A DNA stretch of 64,000 bases from Streptomyces glaucescens (GTDB lineage: Bacteria; Actinomycetota; Actinomycetes; Streptomycetales; Streptomycetaceae), in contig NZ_CP009438.1 in NCBI RefSeq assembly GCF_000761215.1, positions 2,127,501 through 2,191,500 of the forward strand, written 5' to 3'. The notes under the pieces are model-generated. The model did no database searches. It was not told where the DNA came from and saw only the letters and a program-made list of their open reading frames with translations. A program made the position numbers and the translations under genes. Below are positions 19,501-27,211 of this stretch, in pieces; the first letter of the stretch is position 1; every line of letters starts with the position of its first letter.

Positions 19501-19674
19501 CGCTGGACGGCCACGGACCCGGCGGTGGTCGCCGCCCTGTCCGAGCACTCCGCGCTGATCGCCGACGAGGTGCTGGCCACCGACTTCGCGCAGGGCGAGG
19601 CGGACGGCTCCGGCTACGGCGAGCCGTTCACCGACGAGGGCCTGTCCCTGGCCTTCCGTCTGCGCAAGGCGTAG
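16525..19674 (+). CDS. ileS: Isoleucyl-tRNA synthetase
   Basis: A 1,049-residue class I aminoacyl-tRNA synthetase charging tRNA-Ile. The HIGH-type motif is GAHHIE (residues 60-65) after PPTANGMP, and the KMSKS loop is KMSKH (601-605). The large editing (CP1) insertion and the C-terminal anticodon-binding region are intact. The HIGH variant and length fit the eukaryote-like ileS type of actinobacteria. ATG 16525 follows GGAGGA (16510-16515), which the T-box leader can sequester, so synthesis rises when Ile-tRNA is uncharged. It is monocistronic, ended by a perfect 18-bp hairpin. A long antisense frame (16312-19548) is a composition artefact. Confidence 0.98.
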   Translation: MTTAPTYRQVPAQVDLPALEHAVLDFWREQKIFAKSLEQSQGRPEWVFYEGPPTANGMPGAHHIEARVFKDVFPRFRTMRGYHVARKAGWDCHGLPVELAVEKELGFSGKQDIEAFGIAEFNARCRESVLRHTDAFAELTTRMGYWVDLDDAYVTMDPEYIESVWWSLKEIFNKGLLVQDHRVAPWCPRCGTGLSDHELAQGYETVVDPSVYVRFPLTSGPLAGEAALLVWTTTPWTLVSNTAVAAHPEVTYVVATNGEEKLVVAEPLVAKALGEGWETTGQSFTGAEMERWTYQRPFELVAFPAEAHFVVNADYVTTEDGTGLVHQSPAFGEDDLKVCRSYGLPMVNPVRQDGTFEEDLPLVGGVFFKKADEALTEDLGARGLLFKHLPYEHSYPHCWRCHTALLYYAQPSWYIRTTAVKDRLLQENEKTNWFPDTVKHGRFGDWLNNNIDWALSRNRYWGTPLPIWRCEEGHLTCVGSRAELSELTGTDQSDLDPHRPFIDDVTFTCPDEGCSREAVRVPEVIDAWYDSGSMPFAQWGYPYKNKELFESRYPAQFISEAIDQTRGWFYTLMAVGTLVFDKSSYENVVCLGHILAEDGRKMSKHLGNILQPIPLMDQHGADAVRWFMAAGGSPWAARRVGHGTIQEVVRKTLLTYWNTVAFQALYARTSNWAPSAADPAPADRPLLDRWLLSELHALTDQVTQALEAYDTQRAGKLLSAFVDDLSNWYVRRSRRRFWQGDKAALRTLHEVVETVTRLMAPLTPFITERVWQDLIVPVTPGAPESVHLSSWPEADLGAIDPELSRQMVLVRRLVELGRATRAESGVKTRQPLKRALIAATGFEALDRELHTQITEELNVESLASLSEVGGSLVDTTAKANFRALGKRFGKRVQDVAKAIAEADAAALSLALREGNASVEVDGETITLAPDEVIVTETPREGWSVASDAGATVALDLEITEELRQAGLARDAIRLIQEARKNSGLDVADRIALRWTATDPAVVAALSEHSALIADEVLATDFAQGEADGSGYGEPFTDEGLSLAFRLRKA

Positions 19675-19692
19675 GCCACCGGCGGACCACCA

Positions 19693-19733
19693 CGCGAAAG
19701 GCCCGGCCCCTCGACGGGGCCGGGCCTTTCGCG
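19693..19733 (+). terminator. ileS terminator
   Basis: A perfect 18-bp inverted repeat (19693-19710 with 19716-19733) has a TCGAC loop and starts 19 nt after the ileS stop. The stem begins GCGAAAGGCCCGG. No U-run follows, as is usual in Streptomyces. Confidence 0.88.
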
Positions 19734-19773
19734 TCGCACGTCGTCACAGGTCACGGAAGGGCGACGGGCAAGC

Positions 19774-19847
19774 AGGGGCGGGCCGGGTTCGAACCGGCGT
19801 CCTCCTCGATGCCATCGAGGCGCGACTGCCTCTGCGCCACGCGCCCC
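19774..19847 (-). tRNA. Atypical tRNA or tRNA-like element, anticodon GGC (Ala-type)
   Basis: Read on the minus strand, 74 nt fold in part as a tRNA. The anticodon arm CCTCG-ATGGCAT-CGAGG (19804-19820) has T33 and anticodon GGC at 19811-19813. A 5-nt variable loop follows, then a perfect T arm GCCGG-TTCGAAC-CCGGC. The acceptor GGGGCG pairs with CGCCCC, with a C-C mismatch at 7-66. Oddities are no T at position 8, a D arm with only about three pairs, U as discriminator, no encoded CCA, and no G3-U70. Normal tRNA-Ala identity is therefore missing. It may be a pseudo-tRNA or a tRNA-derived structured RNA. Confidence 0.45.
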
Positions 19848-19942
19848 TCGGAGCACCCTACGCGACCGCACGCGCCCCGGGTGCGCCCGGCGCCCGGGAA
19901 GGATCCGAGCGCCCTGCGCGCACCCGAGCGCCCCCACGAAAA

Positions 19943-19980
19943 AGGGCGGGGCCCCGGATTCTTCTCCGGGGCCCCGCCCT
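19943..19980 (-). terminator. divIVA intrinsic terminator
   Basis: A perfect 16-bp stem (19943-19958 with 19965-19980) has a 6-nt loop. Read on the minus strand it is followed by TTTTT, making a classical Rho-independent terminator 35 nt after the divIVA stop. It closes the whole division-gene transcript. Confidence 0.92.
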
Positions 19981-20015
19981 GAACGCTGCCGACGGCTACG
20001 CCGTACCACGCACTG

Positions 20016-21149
20016 TCAGTTGTCGTCCTCGTCGATCAGGAACCCGCGCATCGGCGAGGGAGCCTGGCCCATCGGCGACGGACCCTGCGGCCGGACCGGC
20101 GCCATCGGCTGGGTCATGGCCGGGGACATCTGCTGCTGACCGCCGTAGGACGGAGCGGACGGGCTCGGCGCACCCCCCATCGACTGGTTGCCGCCGTACG
20201 ACGGGGCACTCGCGCCGGCCGGTGCCATCGAGGGCGCCGGGGACGGCGGGAGGGACGCGGCCGCGGGCGTGCGCGGCGGGGCCAGCGAGTCGTCGGCCTG
20301 GGTCTCCAGCTGACGCAGCTGCGACTCCAGGTACGACTTCAGGCGCGTGCGGTACTCGCGCTCGAAGCCGCGCAGGTCCTCGACCTTGCGCTCCAGCGTG
20401 GCGCGGGCGGACTCCAGGGAGCCCATCGCGACACGGTGCTTCTCCTGCGCGTCCCGCTCCAGGGCGTCGGCCTTGGCACGGGCGTCACGCTCCAGACCCT
20501 CGGCACGCGAACGCGCCTCGCCGACGATCTTGTTGGCCTCGGAGCGGGCCTCGGCGATCGCCTGGTCGGCGGTCTGCTGGGCCAGCGAGAGGACACGGGC
20601 GGCGCTGTCGCCGCCGGGGCCCTGACCGGGGCCGCCCATCGGACCGCCCATGGGGCCGCCCATCGGACCCGGGCCCATCTGGCCCTGCATCGGGCCACCC
20701 TGGCCCATCGGACCCTGGCCCATCGGGCCGGGACCCTGCGGACCCTGACCGCCGGGGCCGGCGGGCAGCTGCGGGGCACCGCTCGGCAGCTGGGGCGGGC
20801 CACCCATGGGGCCGCCCATCTGCTGCTGCGGCGGGCCCGATATGCCGGCGGGCACCGGAGCGCCGGGACCTCGCATGCCCTGCTGCGGCATGCCCTGCTG
20901 GGGCATACCCTGCTGAGGCTGCTGCTGGTCCTGCTGCTCCTGCGGCTTGCGCATGTTCTGCTGGTTCTGCGCGGCGGCGCGGGTGGCCGCGGCCAGCTTG
21001 GCGCGCAGGTCCTCGTTCTCGCGGAGCAGACGGGTCAGTTCGGCTTCGACCTCGTCGAGGAAGGCATCGACCTCGTCCTCGTCATAGCCTTCTCGGAGGC
21101 GGACGGTCGTGAACTGCTTGTTCCGCACGTCCTCGGGGGTCAACGGCAT
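20016..21149 (-). CDS. divIVA: Polar growth/septation protein DivIVA (Wag31)
   Basis: A 377-residue coiled-coil protein that marks hyphal tips and directs polar growth. The N-terminal membrane-curvature-binding block ([34 protein letters not shown]) is split here as residues 1-34; it is followed by a first coiled coil. A long Gln/Gly/Pro/Met-rich linker (about residues 66-180, with QQGMP and GPMGG repeats) leads to a second coiled coil (about 185-290). A Pro/Ser-rich tail ends in the acidic LIDEDDN. The long linker is the Streptomyces type, absent from Bacillus DivIVA. GAGGTGA precedes ATG 21149. It is the last gene before the terminator. Phosphorylation by a Ser/Thr kinase is known for the family. 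Confidence 0.97.
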   Translation of the reverse strand: MPLTPEDVRNKQFTTVRLREGYDEDEVDAFLDEVEAELTRLLRENEDLRAKLAAATRAAAQNQQNMRKPQEQQDQQQPQQGMPQQGMPQQGMRGPGAPVPAGISGPPQQQMGGPMGGPPQLPSGAPQLPAGPGGQGPQGPGPMGQGPMGQGGPMQGQMGPGPMGGPMGGPMGGPGQGPGGDSAARVLSLAQQTADQAIAEARSEANKIVGEARSRAEGLERDARAKADALERDAQEKHRVAMGSLESARATLERKVEDLRGFEREYRTRLKSYLESQLRQLETQADDSLAPPRTPAAASLPPSPAPSMAPAGASAPSYGGNQSMGGAPSPSAPSYGGQQQMSPAMTQPMAPVRPQGPSPMGQAPSPMRGFLIDEDDN

Positions 21150-21202
21150 CTCTTCACCTCAACGTAGTCGTCGGCATTCGGCAAGACGGTAGGTCACATC
21201 GC

Positions 21203-21487
21203 TCACAGCCGGCTCACGATCGAGATCAGGATGTAGACGATGATCATCAGTACGAAGAAGGACAGGTCGAGCGCCACGCCCCCGAGACGCAGCGGCGGAA
21301 TGAACCGCCGCAGAAGCTTGAGCGGTGGATCAGTGACAGTGTAGGTGGCCTCCAGAACGACCACCATCGCCTTGCCGGGTTGCCACGAGCGGGCGAACTG
21401 GAAGACGTAGTCCATGACCAACCGGAAGATGAGCACGATGAGGAAGCACATCAGCGCGATGTAGACGACATCCAGGACCACGCTCAT
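21203..21487 (-). CDS. YggT-family membrane protein
   Basis: A 94-residue protein with two hydrophobic helices (about residues 5-27 and 70-92) around a loop holding the family motif DPPLKLLRRFIPPL. YggT proteins sit next to sepF/divIVA in Gram-positive division clusters. Their function is not settled; roles in osmotic tolerance or divisome placement have been proposed. ATG 21487 is preceded by GGGAGAGGGA. It lies 74 nt after sepF and 53 nt before divIVA, in the same direction. Confidence 0.93.
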   Translation of the reverse strand: MSVVLDVVYIALMCFLIVLIFRLVMDYVFQFARSWQPGKAMVVVLEATYTVTDPPLKLLRRFIPPLRLGGVALDLSFFVLMIIVYILISIVSRL

Positions 21488-21561
21488 GCCCGTGCTTCCC
21501 TCTCCCCTGTTTCCTGTGCTGTGCCGGTACTGATTTGTACCGCTTTTTCCGGTCGTGCGTC

Positions 21562-22203
21562 TCAGCTCTGGTTGAAGAACCCGCCCTCTGCGATGCGGGC
21601 CTTGTCCTCCGCCGTGACATCGACGTTAGCAGGCGACAACAGGAACACCTTCTGCGTCACCCGCTCGATGCTGCCGTGAAGACCAAACACCAAACCGGCC
21701 GCAAAGTCGACAAGTCGCTTGGCGTCTGTGTCGTCCATCTCAGTCAGATTCATGATCACCGGCGTGCCCTCGCGGAAGTGTTCCCCGATGGTACGGGCCT
21801 CGTTGTAGGTCCGCGGGTGAAGCGTGGTGATCCGGTACGGCTCTCGTTCCGACACGACCTTGGGCATGATCACCGGTGCGTTCTTCTCCAGGCTTGCGCG
21901 TTCTTGTGTGATGGACGCCACGGGCGCGATGCGCGCCGGACGTGCGGATTCCGCGGGGAGCGAAGCGGAGTGCGCCACCGGCTCGCGGGGCGCGGGAGGG
22001 TGCACCACTCGCACCGGTTCGTCCCTTTGGGGCTGGTGTGAACCGTGCGACTGGTGGGACGGTTCGTGCCGCCGGTGATCTCGTTCGGGCTCCGGGTCCA
22101 GTTCGGGCTCGAAGTCGTCATCGGGGTCGAATCCCCGGCCGTCGTACCCATCGTCCTCCACGAGGCCGAGGTAGACCGCCATCTTGCGCATCGCGCCGGC
22201 CAT
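21562..22203 (-). CDS. sepF: Cell division protein SepF
   Basis: A 213-residue FtsZ-membrane tether. The N-terminal amphipathic anchor ([18 protein letters not shown]) is followed by an acidic, disordered linker of about 100 residues and the C-terminal SepF core (from about residue 120) that binds the FtsZ tail. ATG 22203 is chosen because GGAGG (22213-22217) is 9 nt upstream and the amphipathic helix must be N-terminal; the frame stays open for 20 more codons. A 129-nt gap separates it from yggS. In actinobacteria SepF replaces FtsA/ZipA. Confidence 0.96.
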   Translation of the reverse strand: MAGAMRKMAVYLGLVEDDGYDGRGFDPDDDFEPELDPEPERDHRRHEPSHQSHGSHQPQRDEPVRVVHPPAPREPVAHSASLPAESARPARIAPVASITQERASLEKNAPVIMPKVVSEREPYRITTLHPRTYNEARTIGEHFREGTPVIMNLTEMDDTDAKRLVDFAAGLVFGLHGSIERVTQKVFLLSPANVDVTAEDKARIAEGGFFNQS

Positions 22204-22332
22204 GCTCTGAGTCCTCCGCTCTGTGGTGGATCGGCTGACGAGTGGCGAGTGCCCGCGATCCACGAGGTCGATTGCCCGCCCTTCGACGGATAATGACCAT
22301 ATTTTCTGCTGTGGTCCGACTTCTTGGCGACG

Positions 22333-23052
22333 TTACCCGAGCCTGGGGCGGACTCCGAGTACCGCGGTGCCGACGCGTACATGTGTCGCTCCGGCGGCCA
22401 CGGCCTGTTCGAGGTCCGCGCTCATCCCTGCCGAGACCATGTTCGCAGCCGGATGGGCCCGGCGCAGGTCGGTCGACAAATCCATCAACCGCTCGAACAC
22501 CGCCTGTTGCCGTCCGGCGTACTCGCCGGTCAGAGGTGCGACCGTCATCAGCCCGTCCAGCCGCAGCCCGGGAGAGCCGGCGATCAGACCGGCCAACTCC
22601 CCCACGCCCTCCGGTGCCACGCCGCCCCGCTCGCCCCGGCCGCTCGCCCCCGCGTCGAAGGCGACCTGGACCAGGCACCCGATCTCGCGGCCGGCCCGCA
22701 CGGCCTCCTTGGACAGCGCCGTCACCAGCCGGGCCCGGTCGACGGACTGCACCACATCCGCATAACCGACCACGGAACGGACTTTGTTGGTCTGCAACTG
22801 ACCGACGAAGTGCCAGGAAAGGGGCAGGTCCGTGCATTCCGCGGCCTTGGGCGCCGCGTCCTGGTCACGGTTCTCGGCGACGTGGCGCACTCCGAGCCCG
22901 GACAGGATCCGGACATCGCTCGCGGGGTACGTCTTGGTGACCACGATCAGGGTCACCTCTTCGCGTGCCCGTCCCGCCGCCGCGCAGGCCGCGGCGATGC
23001 GCTCCTCCACCCGCGCGAGGTTCGCGGCGAGTTCGTCCCTACGGTCCGTCAT
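22333..23052 (-). CDS. YggS/PLPBP-type pyridoxal-phosphate homeostasis protein
   Basis: A 239-residue single-domain PLP-binding protein. The lysine forming the Schiff base is in VVTKTYP near residue 40. Conserved blocks WHFVGQLQTNK and GLMTVAPLTG follow, and the C-terminal SAGMSADLEQAVAAGATHVRVG is diagnostic. The family buffers PLP and affects amino-acid and keto-acid balance; no enzyme reaction is established. ATG 23052 lies 6 nt after the pgeF stop, so it is co-translated with it. It is a conserved member of the ftsZ-proximal cluster. Confidence 0.95.
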   Translation of the reverse strand: MTDRRDELAANLARVEERIAAACAAAGRAREEVTLIVVTKTYPASDVRILSGLGVRHVAENRDQDAAPKAAECTDLPLSWHFVGQLQTNKVRSVVGYADVVQSVDRARLVTALSKEAVRAGREIGCLVQVAFDAGASGRGERGGVAPEGVGELAGLIAGSPGLRLDGLMTVAPLTGEYAGRQQAVFERLMDLSTDLRRAHPAANMVSAGMSADLEQAVAAGATHVRVGTAVLGVRPRLG

Positions 23053-23058
23053 GCCCTA

Positions 23059-23790
23059 TCAGTCCAGCCACACATAGCCCGCGAGCCGACCAGTGGTGCG
23101 GTCGCGGCGGTAAGAGAAGTGGTCGTGCGACTCCAGCGTGCACACCGGCGACTGCGCCCGGTCGTGCACCCCGAGCCGGTCGAGCTGCGCGTGCACCCCG
23201 GCGGTCACGTCGACCGCCGGCGTGCCCCAGCTCGTGACGGCGTACGCCGCCGGTTCGACGGCGGCCACCTCGGCCCGCATCGCCTCCGGCACCTCGTAGC
23301 ACCGGCCGCAGACGGCGGGTCCGGTGCGGGCGGCGATCCGGGAGGGTTCCGCGCCGAGTTCCGTCATGGCCCGGACGGCGGCGGGGACGACTCCCGCGAC
23401 CATCCCCGGGCGGCCCGCGTGGACGGCGGCCGTCACTCCGGCCACCGGGTCCGCGAGCAGCACGGGCGTGCAGTCCGCGGTGAGGACGGCGAGGGCGAGA
23501 CCCCGGCGGGCCGTGACCACCGCGTCCACCGAGGGGACGGCGGCCGTGGACCCCCAGGGTCCGTCGACCACCGCCACGTCGTTGCCGTGCACCTGGTTCA
23601 TCCAGACCACCCGGGCCGGGTCGATCCCCAGTGACTTCGCGGCCAGTTCCCGGTTGGCCGTCACGGCGGCCGGGTCGTCGCCGACCGCGCCGCCGAGGTT
23701 GAGCTCCTCATACGGAGCGGCGCTCACCCCGCCCCACCGGTCGGTGAAGGCGAAGTGCGCGCCGCTCACGCTCTCGCGCCGTCCTATCAC
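23059..23790 (-). CDS. pgeF: Laccase-domain peptidoglycan editing factor PgeF (YlmD/YfiH)
   Basis: A 243-residue YfiH-type protein. Metal-ligand positions are seen in NQVHGND (His), [10 protein letters not shown] (Cys) and AVHAG (His). [11 protein letters not shown] is the conserved late block. In E. coli the homologue removes wrong amino acids from muropeptide precursors; other members act on nucleosides. The function here is by family. GTG 23790 overlaps the ftsZ TGA in GTGA (23787-23790), so it is coupled to ftsZ translation. Confidence 0.93.
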   Translation of the reverse strand: MIGRRESVSGAHFAFTDRWGGVSAAPYEELNLGGAVGDDPAAVTANRELAAKSLGIDPARVVWMNQVHGNDVAVVDGPWGSTAAVPSVDAVVTARRGLALAVLTADCTPVLLADPVAGVTAAVHAGRPGMVAGVVPAAVRAMTELGAEPSRIAARTGPAVCGRCYEVPEAMRAEVAAVEPAAYAVTSWGTPAVDVTAGVHAQLDRLGVHDRAQSPVCTLESHDHFSYRRDRTTGRLAGYVWLD

Positions 23791-24989
23791 TTCAGGAAGT
23801 CCGGGACGTCCAGCTCCTCGGCCGCGCTGTCCGTGTAGGTCCGCGGCGCCGGCGTGACCGGCGGGGCGACCGGGATGTCGTTCACCGGCTCCGGCGCGGG
23901 CTCCGGCTCCTCCTTCGGCGTGACGCTGCCGAGCGAGCCGAACGACGGCCGGCTCTCCGGCTGCCGCGCCGGAGCGGGCTCCTCGCGGCGGGCCGGGGCG
24001 GCGGAGGCCGAGCCGAGGACGTTGTCCCGGCGGGCCGGCGGCTGGCCGCCGTCGAAGCCGGCCGCGATCACGGTGACCCGCACCTCGTCGCCGAGGGCGT
24101 CGTCGATGACCGCGCCGAAGATGATGTTGGCCTCGGGGTGGGCCGCCTCGCTGACCAGCTGGGCGGCCTCGTTGATCTCGAACAGGCCGAGGTCGGAGCC
24201 GCCGGAGATGGAGAGCAGCACACCGCGGGCGCCGTCGATGGACGCCTCGAGGAGCGGGGAGGAGATGGCCATCTCGGCCGCGGCCACCGCGCGGTCGTCG
24301 CCGCGGGCCGAGCCGATGCCCATGAGGGCGGAACCGGCCTCGGACATGACCGACTTGACGTCGGCGAAGTCCAGGTTGATCAGGCCGGGGGTGGTGATGA
24401 GGTCGGTGATGCCCTGAACGCCGGAGAGCAGGACCTGGTCCGCCGACTTGAAGGCGTCGAGGACCGAGACCTGGCGGTCCGAGATGGACAGCAGGCGGTC
24501 GTTCGGGATGACGATGAGGGTGTCGACCTCTTCGCGCAGTTCGGCGATGCCGTCCTCGGCCTGGTTCGCGCGGCGCCGTCCCTCGAAGGTGAACGGGCGC
24601 GTGACCACGCCGATGGTGAGCGCGCCGAGGGAGCGTGCGATGTTGGCCACGACGGGCGCGCCGCCGGTGCCGGTGCCGCCGCCTTCACCGGCCGTCACGA
24701 AGACCATGTCGGCCCCCTTGAGGACCTCCTCGATCTCCTCGCGGTGGTCCTCGGCGGCCTTGCGGCCGACGGCCGGGTTGGCTCCGGCGCCGAGTCCGCG
24801 GGTGAGTTCACGGCCGACGTCCAGCTTGACGTCGGCGTCGCTCATCAACAGGGCTTGCGCGTCGGTGTTGATGGCGATGAACTCGACGCCCTTGAGACCG
24901 ACCTCGATCATCCGGTTGATGGCATTGACACCACCGCCGCCGACACCGATGACTTTGATGACTGCGAGGTAGTTCTGCGGTGCTGCCAC
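23787..24989 (-). CDS. ftsZ: Cell division GTPase FtsZ
   Basis: A 400-residue tubulin homologue forming the Z-ring, and in Streptomyces the sporulation ladders. The GTP-binding loop GGGTGTG is near residues 104-110, and the T7 catalytic loop (residues ~200-210) reads [12 protein letters not shown] disordered linker of about 75 residues precedes the conserved C-terminal peptide DVPDFLK that docks SepF. GTG 24989. The 288-nt upstream gap contains an inverted repeat and should hold the ftsZ promoters; S. coelicolor ftsZ has several, one sporulation-induced. That is known for the relative, not shown here. Confidence 0.98.
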   Translation of the reverse strand: MAAPQNYLAVIKVIGVGGGGVNAINRMIEVGLKGVEFIAINTDAQALLMSDADVKLDVGRELTRGLGAGANPAVGRKAAEDHREEIEEVLKGADMVFVTAGEGGGTGTGGAPVVANIARSLGALTIGVVTRPFTFEGRRRANQAEDGIAELREEVDTLIVIPNDRLLSISDRQVSVLDAFKSADQVLLSGVQGITDLITTPGLINLDFADVKSVMSEAGSALMGIGSARGDDRAVAAAEMAISSPLLEASIDGARGVLLSISGGSDLGLFEINEAAQLVSEAAHPEANIIFGAVIDDALGDEVRVTVIAAGFDGGQPPARRDNVLGSASAAPARREEPAPARQPESRPSFGSLGSVTPKEEPEPAPEPVNDIPVAPPVTPAPRTYTDSAAEELDVPDFLK

Positions 24990-25096
24990 GTCGAAGGCCT
25001 CTCGCCTCGAGTTACGTGTCGCCGCATCCGCGTGGGCACTGCGCCCGCGCGGTCCGACGACTGATGCCGAATGGGACGGTCCGTATCGCCGACCCG

Positions 25097-25121
25097 AACC
25101 CTAACGTTGAAGTTTAGGGTT
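25097..25121. promoter_or_regulatory. Inverted repeat in the ftsQ-ftsZ intergenic region
   Basis: AACCCTAA (25097-25104) and TTAGGGTT (25114-25121) form a perfect 8-bp inverted repeat with a 9-nt spacer, 108 nt upstream of the ftsZ start. It is AT-rich against a very GC-rich background and lies where the ftsZ promoters are expected. It may be an operator or a leader hairpin. The rest of 24990-25277 shows no gene. Confidence 0.5.
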
Positions 25122-25277
25122 ACCAGTGTGTCTGTTCCCTGGAGTCTTCTGAACAGGACACTAAGTCGACAAGTGGCGCACGTTCAACGAACACGCCGAA
25201 CCTCCCGTTTTTCTTTTCACCCTATGTGATCAGCCGTAGCGGTGCCCAACCAGGGTGCTGGCCTGCGCTGATGTGCG

Positions 25278-26072
25278 TCAACTCCCTGATGACGCCGGGG
25301 CGGTGGGGACGCTCACGTCGAAGTGCCGTGCGTCGGGGGCCGCTTTCATGAGAGCGGTCAGCGTACGGGCCTTCGCGGGCCCCTCCTCACCGCTCCCCCA
25401 GGCGACGGTCCGGCCGTCGGCCAACTTCAGCGTGATGTCGTCGAAGGAGCGGACCTCGACCGTCCGGGTCCGGTGCGCGACCGCCGCCGGGAGGCTGCCG
25501 GCCACCCGCACCGCCTCGCGCACCAGCCGGGGCTCGCCGAAGCGGCGCAGGCTGGCCGCCGCGGAACGGGACCGGGAGGGTTCCAGTTTCAGGAGGGGCA
25601 CACCTTTCGGAGCGTCAGAAACCGTGGCGAAACGGACGCCTTCATCGTCCACTTCCACGAACTTCCGGCCCTTTTCGAGGAGCAGTACCGCCGTCCGCTC
25701 GGTGACTTCCAGACCGATTCCGTGCGGCCAGGAACGGACCACGTCGATCTCGTCGATCCGGGGCAGTTCCCGGCGCAGCCGACTCTCCATCGCCTCGGTG
25801 TCGACCGAGACGAGAGGCTCCCCCAGGGGGACGTCGGCGGCCTCGCGGACCTGCCCGGGGGTGAGCACCCGGGTGCCCGAGACGGAGACGCTCTCCACGC
25901 GCAGCCACCGCGAGCCGTACAGCACCCAGCCGCCGCCCGCGCCGAGCAGCGCCAGGACGACGGCGAGGACGGCGACGGTGCGGGGCCGGGGCGGCCGGGG
26001 CCGCCGGGCAGGGGGCGGGCCGGACGACTCCTGCTGGCGCGCACCGCGCTCCGCGGTGGTGGGTCCGGCCAC
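25278..26072 (-). CDS. ftsQ: Cell division protein FtsQ (DivIB type)
   Basis: A 264-residue bitopic divisome protein. A Pro/Arg-rich cytoplasmic N-terminus (1-33) is followed by one membrane helix (about 34-53), then the POTRA domain (LRVESVSVSGTRVLTPGQVR) and the beta domain. GTG 26072 has GGAAGG upstream and gives the size usual for Streptomyces; the longer open frame runs antisense-like through murG and is not real. It is 35 nt after murG and is followed by the ftsZ promoter region. It links with FtsL/FtsB-type proteins in septum activation. Confidence 0.95.
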   Translation of the reverse strand: MAGPTTAERGARQQESSGPPPARRPRPPRPRTVAVLAVVLALLGAGGGWVLYGSRWLRVESVSVSGTRVLTPGQVREAADVPLGEPLVSVDTEAMESRLRRELPRIDEIDVVRSWPHGIGLEVTERTAVLLLEKGRKFVEVDDEGVRFATVSDAPKGVPLLKLEPSRSRSAAASLRRFGEPRLVREAVRVAGSLPAAVAHRTRTVEVRSFDDITLKLADGRTVAWGSGEEGPAKARTLTALMKAAPDARHFDVSVPTAPASSGS

Positions 26073-26107
26073 GCTCTCTGCCTTCCGCTCACATGGAAAT
26101 CCGGTTC

Positions 26108-27205
26108 CTATCGGTGTGCACGGTGGGCGGCGATCGCCTCGTACACCATGCCGACGAGCAGCTCGTCGGCGTCCCGGCGGCCGAACTCGGCGGCGGCGCG
26201 GGACATCTCGTACAGCCGGTGCGGGTCGGCCAGCACGGGCAGCACGTTCTGCTGCACCCACTCCGGGGTGAGCTCCGCGTCGTCGACCAGCAGCCCGCCG
26301 CCGGCCTTGACCACCGGCTGGGCGTTCAGCCGCTGCTCGCCGTTGCCGATGGGCAGCGGGACGTAGGCGGCCGGGAGTCCGACGGCGGACAGTTCGGCGA
26401 CGGTCATCGCGCCCGCGCGGCAAAGCATCATGTCGGCCGCGGCGTACGCGAGGTCCATCCGGTCCAGATAACTTACCGGGATGTACGGGGGCATCCCCGG
26501 CATCTGGTGCACCTGCGGCAGTTCGTTCTTCGGGCCCACCGCGTGCAGGATCTGGATCCCGGCCTGCTGGAGCCAGGGCGCGACCTGCTGGACGACCTCG
26601 TTGAGACGGCGGGCGCCCTGCGAGCCGCCCGAGACGAGCAGGGTCGGCAGGTTGGGGTCGAGGCCGAACATCGCGCGCGCCTCGGGGCGGGCGGCGGCCC
26701 GGTCCAGGGTGGCGATGGAGTGGCGCAGCGGGATGCCGATGTAGCGCGAGTTCCGGAGCTTGCTGTCCGGGGTGGCGACGGCGACCTGTGCGGCGTAGCG
26801 GGAGCCGATCTTGTTGGCGAGGCCGGGCCGGGCGTTGGCCTCGTGGATGACGATCGGCACGCCGAGGCGCTTGGCGGCCAGGTAGCCGGGCAGCGCCACG
26901 TAGCCGCCGAAGCCGACCACGACGTCCGCCCGGGTGCGCTCCAGGATCTGCTCGGCCGCCTTGATCGTGCCGCGCAGCCGGCCCGGGACGGTGATCAGCT
27001 CGGGGGTGGGCTTGCGGGGCAGCGGGACGGCCGGGATCAGCGCCAGCTCGTAACCCCGCTCGGGGACCAGCCTGGTCTCCAGGCCGCGCTCCGTGCCCAG
27101 GGCCGTGATGCCCACGGTCGGGTCCTGCCTGCGCAGGGCGTCCGCGAGGGCGAGCGCGGGCTCGATGTGGCCCGCGGTACCCCCGCCGGCGAGTACGACA
27201 TGCAC
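26108..27205 (-). CDS. murG: UDP-GlcNAc:lipid I N-acetylglucosaminyltransferase MurG
   Basis: A 365-residue peripheral membrane GT-B glycosyltransferase that adds GlcNAc to lipid I to make lipid II. The N-terminal glycine-rich loop [12 protein letters not shown] and the second loop [11 protein letters not shown] are diagnostic. [12 protein letters not shown] and the C-terminal [15 protein letters not shown] (UDP-GlcNAc-binding) are present. GTG 27205 comes 6 nt after the ftsW stop, so translation is probably coupled. All catalytic regions look intact. Confidence 0.98.
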   Translation of the reverse strand: MHVVLAGGGTAGHIEPALALADALRRQDPTVGITALGTERGLETRLVPERGYELALIPAVPLPRKPTPELITVPGRLRGTIKAAEQILERTRADVVVGFGGYVALPGYLAAKRLGVPIVIHEANARPGLANKIGSRYAAQVAVATPDSKLRNSRYIGIPLRHSIATLDRAAARPEARAMFGLDPNLPTLLVSGGSQGARRLNEVVQQVAPWLQQAGIQILHAVGPKNELPQVHQMPGMPPYIPVSYLDRMDLAYAAADMMLCRAGAMTVAELSAVGLPAAYVPLPIGNGEQRLNAQPVVKAGGGLLVDDAELTPEWVQQNVLPVLADPHRLYEMSRAAAEFGRRDADELLVGMVYEAIAAHRAHR

Positions 27206-27211
27206 CGAAAT

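Noticed and set aside
16312..19548. A 1,078-codon minus-strand frame opposite ileS
   Set aside because: Composition artefact of high-GC coding sequence. The protein is Val/Leu/Arg/Asp-rich without known folds, while ileS is unmistakable.
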